Shown here piece by piece: positions 24,904 through 33,062 of a DNA stretch of 64,000 nt. The notes under the pieces are model-generated. The model had not been told where the DNA came from. It made no database searches and saw nothing but the letters and a program-made list of their open reading frames with translations. A program made the position numbers and the translations under genes. Within the stretch, counting starts at the first letter, position 1, and each line of letters opens with the position of its first letter. The DNA comes from Bradyrhizobium sp. CCH5-F6 (GTDB lineage Bacteria > Pseudomonadota > Alphaproteobacteria > Rhizobiales > Xanthobacteraceae): assembly GCF_001556045.1 (NCBI RefSeq), contig NZ_LSIC01000158.1, positions 18,827 through 82,826 of the forward strand. Reading direction: 5' to 3'.

Positions 24904-24918
24904 TTGTGCGCCGCACAA
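24904..24918. promoter_or_regulatory. Short palindrome between the divergent nitrate promoters
   Basis: TTGTGCG-C-CGCACAA is a perfect 15-base palindrome about midway between the two sigma-54-type promoters, where an enhancer-binding protein such as NtrC would act. It is not a good match to the NtrC consensus (TGCAC...GTGCA), so the binder is open. Confidence 0.4.
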
Positions 24919-25020
24919 GCAATGTGCAAGTCGCAAATTTTGCATGCGGAACTCGCCTGCGACAATCTGGTGCGCCTCGCTTAATCGATTGATTCATTGA
25001 GCCTTTTTTTAGCGCCTGGC

Positions 25021-25037
25021 TTGGCATGAAGCTTGAA
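25021..25037 (+). promoter_or_regulatory. Weaker sigma-54-type promoter for nrtABC
   Basis: TTGGCATGAAGCTTGAA keeps the -24 GG and correct spacing, but the -12 GC is GA. It lies about 170 bases before the nrtA start, in an AT-rich part of the intergenic region. Confidence 0.5.
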
Positions 25038-25103
25038 TGGTTCCAAGCCGACGCCATTGAAGCCGTCCCGCGAGAATTCTCATCCGATTTGCTGACGCCG
25101 CCA

Positions 25104-25121
25104 GACGGGGGTCCCCCCGTC
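25104..25121 (+). other. Leader hairpin upstream of nrtA
   Basis: Arms GACGGGG and CCCCGTC with loop GTCC, between the putative promoter and nrtA. A smaller stem GCGCC-AAAAC-GGCGC follows at 25134-25148. No T-run follows either stem. Confidence 0.5.
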
Positions 25122-25219
25122 GCGCGTTCGCATGCGCCAAAACGGCGCCACGGACGGACGGGCCGCTCGCGCGCACAGCCGCAAATCATTCCGCACAGAC
25201 GCAAAGGACGACACAGCCT

Positions 25220-26542
25220 ATGACCAAGCGCACCCGCCGGCCCTCGGAAACGACTGGCCTCAGCCGCCGTCAACTGTTGAAAGCCACCGGCTCCACCGCC
25301 GCGCTTCTCGCCGCAGCAAAACTGAACTTCCCCGCCGGCGCCTTCGCGCAGGACGCAGGTCCCGAAGTCAAGGGCGCCAAGCTCGGCTTCATTGCGCTGA
25401 GCGATGCTGGCCCGCTGTTCGTCGCCAAGGACAAGGGCCTGTTCGCCAAATACGGCATGCCCGACACCGACGTGCAGAAGCAGGCCTCCTGGGGCACCAC
25501 GCGCGACAACCTCGTGCTCGGCTCCGAAGGCAACGGCATCGACGGCGCGCATATCCTCACCCCGATGCCTTATCTGATCTCGGCCGGCAAGGTGACGCAG
25601 AACAACCAGCCGACCCCGATGTACATCCTGGCGCGGCTCAATCTCGATGCTCAATGCATCTCGGTCGCCAAGGAATATGCCGACCTCAAGGTCGGCGCGG
25701 ATGCCTCGGCGCTCAAGGCCGCCTTCGAGAAGAAGAAGGCCGACGGCAAGTCAGTGAAAGTCGCGATGACCTTTCCTGGCGGCACGCATGACCTCTGGAT
25801 CCGCTATTGGCTCGCCGCCGGCGGAATCGATCCCGACAAGGACGTCGAGACCATCACGGTGCCGCCGCCTCAGATGGTGGCCAACATGAAGGTCGGCACC
25901 ATGGACGCCTTCTGCGTCGGCGAACCATGGCCCGGGCAGCTTGTCCATCAGGGCATCGGCTACACCGCCGTCAACACCGGCGAAATCTGGAGCAAGCACC
26001 CAGAGAAGTCGCTCGGCATGCGCGCGGCCTGGGTCGACAAGAATCCCAAGGCCGCGAAAGCGATCCTCATGGCCGTGATGGAGGCCCAACAATGGGCCGA
26101 CAAGATGGAGAACAAGGCAGAGCTCGCCACCATCATGGCGAAGCGCCAGTGGATCAACTGTCCGGTCGAAGACATCGCCGACCGCGCCAAAGGCAAGTTC
26201 GACTACGGCATTCCCGGCAAGATCGTCGAGAACTCGCCGCACATCATGAAGTACTGGCGCGATCATGCTTCCTATCCGTTCCGGAGTCATGACCTCTGGT
26301 TCATGACCGAGGACATCCGTTGGGGCAAATATGAAGCCGGCTTCGACAGCAAGGCACTGATCGGGAAGGTCAATCGCGAGGACATGTGGCGCGACGCGGC
26401 CAAGACCCTCGGTGTTGCGGCTGCCGACATCCCGGCCTCCACCTCGCGCGGCAAGGAGACCTTCTTCGACGGCAAGGTGTTCGATCCGGAAAATCCGGCT
26501 GCCTATCTCAAGTCGCTCGCGATCAAGCGCGTCGAAGTCTGA
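25220..26542 (+). CDS. nrtA: Nitrate ABC transporter substrate-binding protein (NrtA/CmpA-like)
   Basis: A 440-residue periplasmic binding protein of the NrtA/CmpA family, longer than taurine-type receptors as that family is. Residues 14-21 (LSRRQLLK) and the following hydrophobic stretch form a twin-arginine signal. Typical segments are KLGFIALSDAGPLFVAKDKG, the FPGGTHDLWIRYWLAAGGID region and KFDYGIPG. The ribosome site AAGGA precedes the ATG at moderate distance. First gene of nrtABC, divergent from the FNT gene. The downstream nitrate reductase makes nitrate the expected ligand. Confidence 0.93.
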   Translation: MTKRTRRPSETTGLSRRQLLKATGSTAALLAAAKLNFPAGAFAQDAGPEVKGAKLGFIALSDAGPLFVAKDKGLFAKYGMPDTDVQKQASWGTTRDNLVLGSEGNGIDGAHILTPMPYLISAGKVTQNNQPTPMYILARLNLDAQCISVAKEYADLKVGADASALKAAFEKKKADGKSVKVAMTFPGGTHDLWIRYWLAAGGIDPDKDVETITVPPPQMVANMKVGTMDAFCVGEPWPGQLVHQGIGYTAVNTGEIWSKHPEKSLGMRAAWVDKNPKAAKAILMAVMEAQQWADKMENKAELATIMAKRQWINCPVEDIADRAKGKFDYGIPGKIVENSPHIMKYWRDHASYPFRSHDLWFMTEDIRWGKYEAGFDSKALIGKVNREDMWRDAAKTLGVAAADIPASTSRGKETFFDGKVFDPENPAAYLKSLAIKRVEV

Positions 26543-26602
26543 TGGAGCCAGCGGCCGCCTGTGGGCGGCCGCATCGTCCCTTGAAGCCGGAGAGAGATTG
26601 CG

Positions 26603-27499
26603 ATGAACATGACTGCCGCCAAGATCGAGATTGAAACCGCGAAGCCCGCGGCCAGCTCCGCGCCGGTCGTCGCGATGACGCCAAGGCGTCCCCCACGCGC
26701 CGAAGCCTATGCGCGCATGGCACGGGAGACGGCCGTGCGCGTGATCCCGCCGCTGGTCGTGATCGCGCTGCTCACGCTGGTGTGGGAGTTGGTCTGCCGC
26801 CGCGCCGGCTCGGCGCTGCCGCCGCCGTCGAAGGTGTTCACGGACACCAGGGAGCTGATCCTCGATCCGTTCTTCGACAATGGCGGCATCGACAAGGGCC
26901 TGTTCTGGCACCTTTCCGCCAGTCTCCAGCGCGTCGCCTTCGGCTATTCCCTCTCGGCCATCGCGGGCATCGCGCTCGGCGTGCTGGTCGGGCAGTCGGT
27001 CTGGGCGATGCGCGGGCTCGATCCGTTGTTCCAGGTGCTGCGCACCATTCCGCCGCTCGCCTGGCTGCCGCTGTCGCTCGCGGCGTTCCGCGACGGCCAG
27101 CCCTCGGCGATCTTCGTCATCTTCATCACCTCGATCTGGCCGATCATCATCAACACCGCTGTCGGCATCCGCAACATTCCGCAGGATTACCGCAACGTCG
27201 CGGCCGTCGTGCAACTCAATCCGCTCGAATTCTTCGCAAAGATCATGATCCCGGCGGCGGCGCCCTACATCTTCACGGGCCTTCGCATCGGCATCGGTCT
27301 GTCGTGGCTTGCGATCGTCGCGGCGGAAATGCTGATCGGCGGCGTCGGCATCGGCTTCTTCATCTGGGACGCCTGGAACTCCTCGCATATCAGCGAGATC
27401 GTCCTGGCGCTGTTCTATGTCGGCATCGTCGGCTTCGTGCTGGACCGCATGATCGCGGGCCTCGGCAAGATCGTCACCCGCGGCACCGCGCAGAATTGA
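26603..27499 (+). CDS. nrtB: Nitrate ABC transporter permease (NrtB-like)
   Basis: A 298-residue BPD-type permease. An approximately 50-residue cytoplasmic N-terminal lead precedes six helices. The coupling loop is in 'NVAAVVQLNPLEFFAKIMIP' followed by AAAPYIFTGLRIGIGLSWL. GGAGAGAGA provides a ribosome site. It sits between nrtA and nrtC and should form the inner-membrane channel for nitrate as a homodimer. Confidence 0.93.
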   Translation: MNMTAAKIEIETAKPAASSAPVVAMTPRRPPRAEAYARMARETAVRVIPPLVVIALLTLVWELVCRRAGSALPPPSKVFTDTRELILDPFFDNGGIDKGLFWHLSASLQRVAFGYSLSAIAGIALGVLVGQSVWAMRGLDPLFQVLRTIPPLAWLPLSLAAFRDGQPSAIFVIFITSIWPIIINTAVGIRNIPQDYRNVAAVVQLNPLEFFAKIMIPAAAPYIFTGLRIGIGLSWLAIVAAEMLIGGVGIGFFIWDAWNSSHISEIVLALFYVGIVGFVLDRMIAGLGKIVTRGTAQN

Positions 27500-27512
27500 G
27501 GGAGCAGATCAC

Positions 27513-28307
27513 ATGACCGCCTATCTGAAGCTCGACCACATCGACAAGGTCTTCACCCGCGGCGCCGCCACCACGGAGGTGCTGAAGGACATCAACCTCA
27601 CGATCGAGAAGGGCGAATACGTCTCCATCATCGGTCATTCCGGCTGCGGCAAGTCGACCCTGCTCAACATCATCGCAGGGCTGACGGGCGCCACCACCGG
27701 GGGCGTGCTGCTGGAGAACCGGGAGGTGAACTCGCCGGGGCCCGACCGTGCCGTGGTGTTCCAGAACCACAGCCTGCTGCCGTGGCTGACCGTCTACGAG
27801 AACGTCAAGCTCGGCGTCGACAAGGTTTTCGCCAGGACCAAGTCCCGCGCCGAACGCGACGCCTGGGTGATGCACAATCTCAACCTCGTGCAGATGGCCC
27901 ATGCCAGGGACAAGCGTCCTTCCGAGATCTCCGGCGGCATGAAGCAGCGCGTCGGCATCGCGCGGGCGCTCGCCATGGAGCCGAAAGTGCTGCTGCTCGA
28001 TGAGCCGTTCGGTGCGCTCGACGCGCTGACCCGCGCCCACTTGCAGGACTCCGTGATGGCGCTGCACCAGAAGCTCGGCAACACCATTCTGATGATCACC
28101 CACGACGTCGACGAGGCCGTGTTGCTGTCCGACCGCATCGTGATGATGACGAACGGGCCGAGCGCGCGCATCGGCGAGGTGCTGGAGGTGCCGCTGGCGC
28201 GGCCGCGCAAGCGGCTCGAGCTCGCGACCAACGGCACCTATCTGAAGTGCCGCCAGCGCGTGCTCGAATTCCTCTACGAGCGTCACCGCTTCGTCGAGGC
28301 CGCGTAA
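27513..28307 (+). CDS. nrtC: Nitrate ABC transporter ATP-binding protein (NrtC/NrtD-like)
   Basis: A 264-residue ATPase. Walker A GHSGCGKS, signature ISGGMKQR, Walker B VLLLDEPFGALD and H-loop ITHDVDE are all intact. It has the length of NrtD and lacks the extra C-terminal NrtA-like domain of cyanobacterial NrtC, so regulation by that domain is absent. GGGAG precedes the start. It completes the nrtABC operon; the next gene begins after a 216-base gap with its own promoter. Confidence 0.93.
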   Translation: MTAYLKLDHIDKVFTRGAATTEVLKDINLTIEKGEYVSIIGHSGCGKSTLLNIIAGLTGATTGGVLLENREVNSPGPDRAVVFQNHSLLPWLTVYENVKLGVDKVFARTKSRAERDAWVMHNLNLVQMAHARDKRPSEISGGMKQRVGIARALAMEPKVLLLDEPFGALDALTRAHLQDSVMALHQKLGNTILMITHDVDEAVLLSDRIVMMTNGPSARIGEVLEVPLARPRKRLELATNGTYLKCRQRVLEFLYERHRFVEAA

Positions 28308-28404
28308 ACGAAGCTTTCGACGCAAACAACATGCACGTGCCCCGATGATCGACGGCGTGAAGTCGCGCCAAGCCTCACCGAGGCGCGTGTGTGAACGTGA
28401 CCAC

Positions 28405-28421
28405 TTGGCACGAATGTCGCT
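28405..28421 (+). promoter_or_regulatory. Sigma-54-type promoter for the haemoglobin-flp-nasC operon
   Basis: TTGGCACGAATGTCGCT matches TGGCACG-N4-TTGCW with exact GG and GC spacing and one mismatch in the -12 block. Transcription would start near 28432, leaving a leader of about 90 bases before the haemoglobin start. Confidence 0.75.
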
Positions 28422-28475
28422 TTTCCCCGTACGCGGGGAGAAGTCTCTCTGATGACGTTTGACTCATGAACTTTT

Positions 28476-28491
28476 TCCGCAATGGCGCGGA
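28476..28491 (+). promoter_or_regulatory. Leader hairpin with ANTAR-type hexaloop before the haemoglobin gene
   Basis: TCCGC-[AATGGC]-GCGGA: a five-pair stem with a six-base loop having A at position 1 and G at position 4, the loop rule for ANTAR-domain RNA binders such as NasT. I could not find a convincing second hexaloop stem or a terminator, so this is only a candidate. Confidence 0.4.
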
Positions 28492-28523
28492 CAAAGGCAG
28501 ACCGAAACAGACAGGAGAACATC

Positions 28524-28952
28524 ATGACGCCAGAACAGGTCACCCTCATCCAGCAGAGCTTTTCCAAGGTTGCGCCGATATCGGAGCAGGCTGCGGTGAT
28601 GTTCTACGATCGCCTTTTCGAGGTGGCGCCGTCGGTACGCGCGATGTTTCCCGAGGACATGACCGAGCAGCGCAAGAAGCTGATGGGGATGCTCGCTGCC
28701 GTCGTCGGCGGTCTCTCGAACCTGAACTCGGTTCTTCCCGCAGCCTCCGCGCTCGCCAAGCGCCACGTCGCCTACGGCGCCAAGGCCGAGCACTACCCCG
28801 TCGTCGGCGCCGCCTTGCTCTGGACCCTGGAGAAGGGTCTTGGCGATGCCTGGACGCCCGAACTCGCCAAGGCCTGGACCGACGCATACGGCGTGCTGTC
28901 CGGCTACATGATTTCCGAGGCCTATGGCGCACAGTCGCAGGCCGCCGAATAG
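28524..28952 (+). CDS. bjgb: Single-domain bacterial haemoglobin (Bjgb-like)
   Basis: A 142-residue globin without reductase domain. The proximal haem ligand is His81 (F8, in KRHVAYG). Tyr28 (B10, in MFYDRLF), Tyr91 and Glu132 occupy the positions that make up the Hmp-type NO-dioxygenase site. The start with ACAGGAGAAC ten bases upstream is preferred over an in-frame ATG 42 bases earlier. It leads the operon with the FAD oxidoreductase and nitrate reductase. Its homologue in B. diazoefficiens detoxifies nitric oxide formed during nitrate assimilation, and the neighbouring flavoprotein may supply electrons (inference). Confidence 0.93.
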   Translation: MTPEQVTLIQQSFSKVAPISEQAAVMFYDRLFEVAPSVRAMFPEDMTEQRKKLMGMLAAVVGGLSNLNSVLPAASALAKRHVAYGAKAEHYPVVGAALLWTLEKGLGDAWTPELAKAWTDAYGVLSGYMISEAYGAQSQAAE

Positions 28953-28962
28953 GAGATGCCTT

Positions 28963-30180
28963 GTGAGTGAACCGCTCGTCATCGTCGGTAACGGTATGGC
29001 GGCCGCGCGTCTGGTCGACGAGCTCGCGAAGACCGCGCTCGGCCGCTACGCCGTCGCCGTGATCGGCGAAGAGCCGCGGCTCGCTTACAACCGCGTGCTG
29101 CTCTCCTCCGTGCTGGCCGGCGAGACCGGCTCGCACGAGATCGAGCTCCGGCCCGCCGAGTGGTGGCGCCACCGCGGCGTCACGGTCCGCTACGGCTATC
29201 GCGTCACCGAGATCGACACCGGTCGCCGCGAGCTGAAGATCGAAGGCGAGGAGAGCATGGAGTATTCCAAGCTCATCCTCGCCACCGGCTCGACGCCGCT
29301 GCGGCTCAACGTGCCGGGCGCCGATCTTGCCGGCGTGCACACCTTCCGCGATACCCGCGACGTCGACCTGCTGCTGACGCTCGCGGCGGCGAAGAAGCGC
29401 GTCGTCGTGGTCGGGGGCGGCCTGCTTGGCCTTGAAGCGGCCTACGGTCTCGCCAAGGCCGGCGCGACGGTGACGCTGCTGCATCTCATGGACCGGCTGA
29501 TGGAGCGCCAGCTCGATGCACCCGCCGCCGATCTGCTGAAGACGCTGGTCGAACGCAAGGGCATCCGCATCCTGCTCAACGCCTCGACTGCCCGCATCCA
29601 TGGCGATGGTCACGTCGAGGCCGTCGAGCTCGCCGACGGCAGCCGGATCGAGGCCGACGCCGTGATCTTCGCTGCCGGCATCAAGCCGAACGTCTCGCTG
29701 GCGAAAGAAGCGGGAATTGCGGTCAATCGCGGCGTCGTGGTCAACGACGTCATGCAGACCTCCTCGTCCGACATCTTCGCTCTCGGCGAATGCGCCGAAC
29801 ATCGCGGTACCTGCTATGGCCTGGTCGAGCCGGCCTATGAGCAGGCGCGCGTGCTGGCGCGGCATCTCGCCGGCCGTTCTGCCGCCTATCAAGGAAGCGT
29901 GGTCTCGACCAACCTGAAGGTTTCGGGCGTCAGCGTGTTCTCCGCCGGCGACTTCATGGGCGGGGAGGGCAGCGAGAGTCTCGTGCTGTCGGACCGCAGG
30001 CGCGGCACTTACAAGAAGCTCGTGATCGCCGACGGCCGGCTCACAGGTGCCGTGCTGATCGGCGATACCGTCGATGCGCTCTGGTACCTCGAACTGATCC
30101 GCAATCGCGACAAGGTCGCGGCGATCCGCACCGACATGATGTTCGGCCGCGCGCTCGTGCAGTCTTCGAAAGCTGCTTGA
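28963..30180 (+). CDS. flp: FAD-dependent NAD(P)H oxidoreductase (Flp-like)
   Basis: A 405-residue flavoprotein of the NasB/NirB reductase-domain type. The N-terminal FAD motif is GNGMAA (about residues 8-13), with the NAD(P)H motif VVVGGGLLGLEAA near the middle and the second FAD contact SSDIFALGECAEH. It starts at GTG with TAGGAGATG before it, only ten bases after the haemoglobin stop. It stops one base before the nitrate reductase start. It lacks the iron-sulphur and sirohaem domains of nitrite reductase. Probable job: pass electrons from NAD(P)H to the nitrate reductase and/or haemoglobin. Confidence 0.9.
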   Translation: MSEPLVIVGNGMAAARLVDELAKTALGRYAVAVIGEEPRLAYNRVLLSSVLAGETGSHEIELRPAEWWRHRGVTVRYGYRVTEIDTGRRELKIEGEESMEYSKLILATGSTPLRLNVPGADLAGVHTFRDTRDVDLLLTLAAAKKRVVVVGGGLLGLEAAYGLAKAGATVTLLHLMDRLMERQLDAPAADLLKTLVERKGIRILLNASTARIHGDGHVEAVELADGSRIEADAVIFAAGIKPNVSLAKEAGIAVNRGVVVNDVMQTSSSDIFALGECAEHRGTCYGLVEPAYEQARVLARHLAGRSAAYQGSVVSTNLKVSGVSVFSAGDFMGGEGSESLVLSDRRRGTYKKLVIADGRLTGAVLIGDTVDALWYLELIRNRDKVAAIRTDMMFGRALVQSSKAA

Positions 30181-30181
30181 T

Positions 30182-32887
30182 ATGACGGCGATCGATCCAA
30201 ACCTCCGCACCACCAAGACGACGTGCCCCTATTGCGGCGTCGGCTGCGGCGTGCTGGCGACGCCCGACGGCAAGGGCGGCGCGGCGATCGCGGGCGATCC
30301 CGATCATCCCGCCAATTTTGGCCGGCTCTGCTCCAAGGGTTCGGCGCTCGGCGAGACCGTCGGGCTCGAAGGCCGGCTGCTTTATCCGATGATACGCTGC
30401 AAGGGCGTGCTCGAACGCGTCGCCTGGAGCGACGCGCTCGATCATGTCGCCCATCGCATGCAGCACATCGTGGCGCGCGATGGCGCCGACGCGGTGGCGT
30501 TCTATCTCTCGGGCCAGCTCCTGACCGAGGACTATTACGTCGCCAACAAGCTGCTGAAGGGGTTTGTCGGCACGGCCAATGTCGATACCAATTCGCGGCT
30601 CTGCATGTCCTCCTCGGTCGCGGGCCATCGGCGCGCTTTCGGCGCCGACACCGTGCCCGGCTGCTACGAGGATCTCGACCAGGCTGACTTGCTCGTCTTC
30701 GTCGGCTCGAATGCGGCTTGGTGCCATCCCGTGCTGTTCCAGCGCATGCTGAAGAACCGGCAGGAGCGCGGCGCCCGCATGATCGTGGTCGACCCGCGCC
30801 GTACCGACACGGCCAGCGACGTCGATCTCTTCCTCGGCCTCAAGCCCGGCACCGATACGGCGCTGTTCTGCGGCCTGTTCGTTCATCTCGCCGATAATGG
30901 CGCGCTGGATCGGGACTACGTCGCCTCCAACACGTCGGGATTCGACGACGCGCTGGTCCGTGCGCGCAACATCGCCGGCAGCGTCGGCGCGACCGCGCTT
31001 GCCACGGGCCTGTCCGAGCAGGACGTCGCCACCTTCTTCAGGATGTTCCGTGACACCGAGAAGGTCGTCACGCTCTATTCGCAAGGGGTCAACCAGTCGG
31101 CGCAGGGGACCGACAAGGTCAACGCCATCCTGAACTGCCATCTTGCGACGGGGCGCATCGGCAAGCCCGGTGCCTCGCCGTTCTCGCTCACCGGCCAGCC
31201 CAATGCGATGGGCGGTCGCGAGGTCGGCGGCCTCGCCAATATGCTCGCGGCTCATATGGGTTTCACGCCACCCGACATCGATCGCGTCAGGCGGTTCTGG
31301 AGGGCGCCGCGCATCGCCACCCATGAGGGGCTGAAGGCGGTGCAATTGTTCGAGGCCATCAACCGCGGCGAGGTCAAGGCGCTGTGGGTGATGGGCACCA
31401 ACCCGGCGGTGTCGCTGCCGGACGCCGACATGGTCCGAGAAGCCCTCAAGAAGCTCGAACTGTTCGTGGTCTCCGAGAACGTGCTCTCCAACGACACGGT
31501 CGAGGCTGGTCCGCATGTGCTGCTGCCGGCGCTGGCCTGGGGCGAGAAGTCAGGCACGGTGACCAATTCCGAGCGGCGTATCTCGCGCCAGCGGGCGTTC
31601 CTGCCTGCGCCGGGCGAGGCGCGCCCCGATTGGTGGATTTTGAGCGAGACCGCAAAGCGCCTCGGCTTCGGCGGAAGCTTCAACTACAAATCCGCCGCCG
31701 ATATCTTTCGCGAGCATGCGGCGCTCTCGGCGTTCGAGAACGGCGGCAGCCGCGATTTCGACATCGGCGCGCTGATGTCGCTGACCGACGACGCGTTCGA
31801 CGCCTTGGAGCCGGTGCAGTGGCCCGCGCGCGAGGGGCAGACGCCCGACGAGCGCTTCTTTGCGCAAGGCGGCTTCTTCACCAATGATGGCAAGGGCCGC
31901 TTCGTCGCGCCGGAAGTGCCGGCGCTGCGCGGCGAGACCGGTCCGTCGCGTCCCTTGCGGCTCAACACCGGGCGCATCCGCGACCAGTGGCACACCATGA
32001 CACGCACGGGGATGAGCCAGCGGCTGGGCGCGCATCTGCCCGAGCCGTTCGTCGAGATCCATCCTGATGATGCCAGCAAATACGGGATCGTGCACGACGG
32101 CTATGCCCGCATCACCACCGATTACGGCCGGTGCATCCTGAAGGCCGTCGTGAGCGAACGGCAGCAGCGCGGCGTGTTGTTCGCGCCGATCCACTGGAGC
32201 GCGATGAATGCCTCACACGGCCGCGTCGGCGCGCTGGTGCAGTCCTTCACCGATCCGTTCTCGGGCCAGCCGGAGGCGAAAGCGACGCCGGCCGCGATCG
32301 CTCCTTACGAATTCGTCTTCCGCGGCTTCGCGCTGTCGCGAAAGCAGGTCGATCTGCCGCAGAGCCTGTTGTGGACCCGCGTCACGGTCGCCGGCGGCTT
32401 CGGTTATCTCTTCGCGGACAACGGCGATCTTGCGCGCTGGCCCGCCTGGCTCGAGAACGTCGCGGGCGAAGACGTCGCCGAATATCGCGATTTCGGCGGT
32501 GGGGTCTATCGCGCCGCCTCGTTCGCAGGCGACCGGATCGAGACCTGCCTGTTCGTCGGACCCGCGCACGATGCCGGCGATTGGGAGGTGGTGAAGAGTG
32601 CATTCGCCGCCGACCAGGTCACCGACGAGCAGCGCCGCATGCTGCTGTCAGGCAAGTCCAGCGAAGGCGCGGGTTCGACCGGCCCGGTCGTCTGCGCCTG
32701 CTTCGGTGTCGGCCGTGGCACCATCTGCGACGCGATTGAAACTGGCGCGCGCACGGCCGCCGAGATCGGCGAGAAGCTCAAGGCCGGCACCAATTGCGGC
32801 TCCTGCATCCCGGAGCTGAAGCGGCTGATCGCGACGACGGGGGCGGTGTCGATCCAGCAGGTGAAGGTCGCTGGCGCAGCGGGGTAG
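30182..32887 (+). CDS. nasC: Assimilatory nitrate reductase, catalytic subunit (NasC/NasA type)
   Basis: A 901-residue molybdopterin enzyme reducing nitrate to nitrite in the cytoplasm. The N-terminal [4Fe-4S] cluster is bound by Cys15, Cys18, Cys22 and Cys50 (CPYCGVGC...LCSKG). Mo-cofactor motifs follow, such as GRIGKPGASPFSLTGQPNAM and MGTNPAVSLPDA. The C-terminus adds a BFD-like [2Fe-2S] domain with Cys838, Cys840, Cys872 and Cys875, typical of NasA/NasC that take electrons from a flavoprotein. It starts two bases after flp. Nitrite reductase, NasS/NasT and NarK are not in this window. Confidence 0.95.
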   Translation: MTAIDPNLRTTKTTCPYCGVGCGVLATPDGKGGAAIAGDPDHPANFGRLCSKGSALGETVGLEGRLLYPMIRCKGVLERVAWSDALDHVAHRMQHIVARDGADAVAFYLSGQLLTEDYYVANKLLKGFVGTANVDTNSRLCMSSSVAGHRRAFGADTVPGCYEDLDQADLLVFVGSNAAWCHPVLFQRMLKNRQERGARMIVVDPRRTDTASDVDLFLGLKPGTDTALFCGLFVHLADNGALDRDYVASNTSGFDDALVRARNIAGSVGATALATGLSEQDVATFFRMFRDTEKVVTLYSQGVNQSAQGTDKVNAILNCHLATGRIGKPGASPFSLTGQPNAMGGREVGGLANMLAAHMGFTPPDIDRVRRFWRAPRIATHEGLKAVQLFEAINRGEVKALWVMGTNPAVSLPDADMVREALKKLELFVVSENVLSNDTVEAGPHVLLPALAWGEKSGTVTNSERRISRQRAFLPAPGEARPDWWILSETAKRLGFGGSFNYKSAADIFREHAALSAFENGGSRDFDIGALMSLTDDAFDALEPVQWPAREGQTPDERFFAQGGFFTNDGKGRFVAPEVPALRGETGPSRPLRLNTGRIRDQWHTMTRTGMSQRLGAHLPEPFVEIHPDDASKYGIVHDGYARITTDYGRCILKAVVSERQQRGVLFAPIHWSAMNASHGRVGALVQSFTDPFSGQPEAKATPAAIAPYEFVFRGFALSRKQVDLPQSLLWTRVTVAGGFGYLFADNGDLARWPAWLENVAGEDVAEYRDFGGGVYRAASFAGDRIETCLFVGPAHDAGDWEVVKSAFAADQVTDEQRRMLLSGKSSEGAGSTGPVVCACFGVGRGTICDAIETGARTAAEIGEKLKAGTNCGSCIPELKRLIATTGAVSIQQVKVAGAAG

Positions 32888-32903
32888 GCCGGCTCTCTCC
32901 AAA

Positions 32904-32980
32904 GCCATTGCCAGCGTACCGATGCAGTTCAGAGCCTTGCCATTGAGAGATTCTGGATTGCTTCGCTACGCTCGCAACCA
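32904..32980. repeat. Intergenic inverted repeat, family A (degenerate copy 2)
   Basis: Recognisable CATTGCCAGCGTACCGATGC left arm and GGATTGCTTCGCTACGCTCG right arm, with more mismatches than the other copies. It lies just after nasC and may act as its transcript end. Confidence 0.65.
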
Positions 32981-33062
32981 ATCGACGCGCCTTCAATTGT
33001 CCCCTATGGTGCCGCGCGCTCCTCCTCAGCGATCTCTAAAGTGGAGCATCTGAGGGATAAAC

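Noticed and set aside
24904..24918. NtrC-binding site.
   Set aside because: The half-site is TTGTGC/GCACAA and not TGCAC/GTGCA; kept only as an unassigned palindrome.
28308..28523. Possible NarK remnant between nrtC and the haemoglobin gene.
   Set aside because: The gap is too short and no membrane-helix-coding stretch or transporter motif can be read in any frame.
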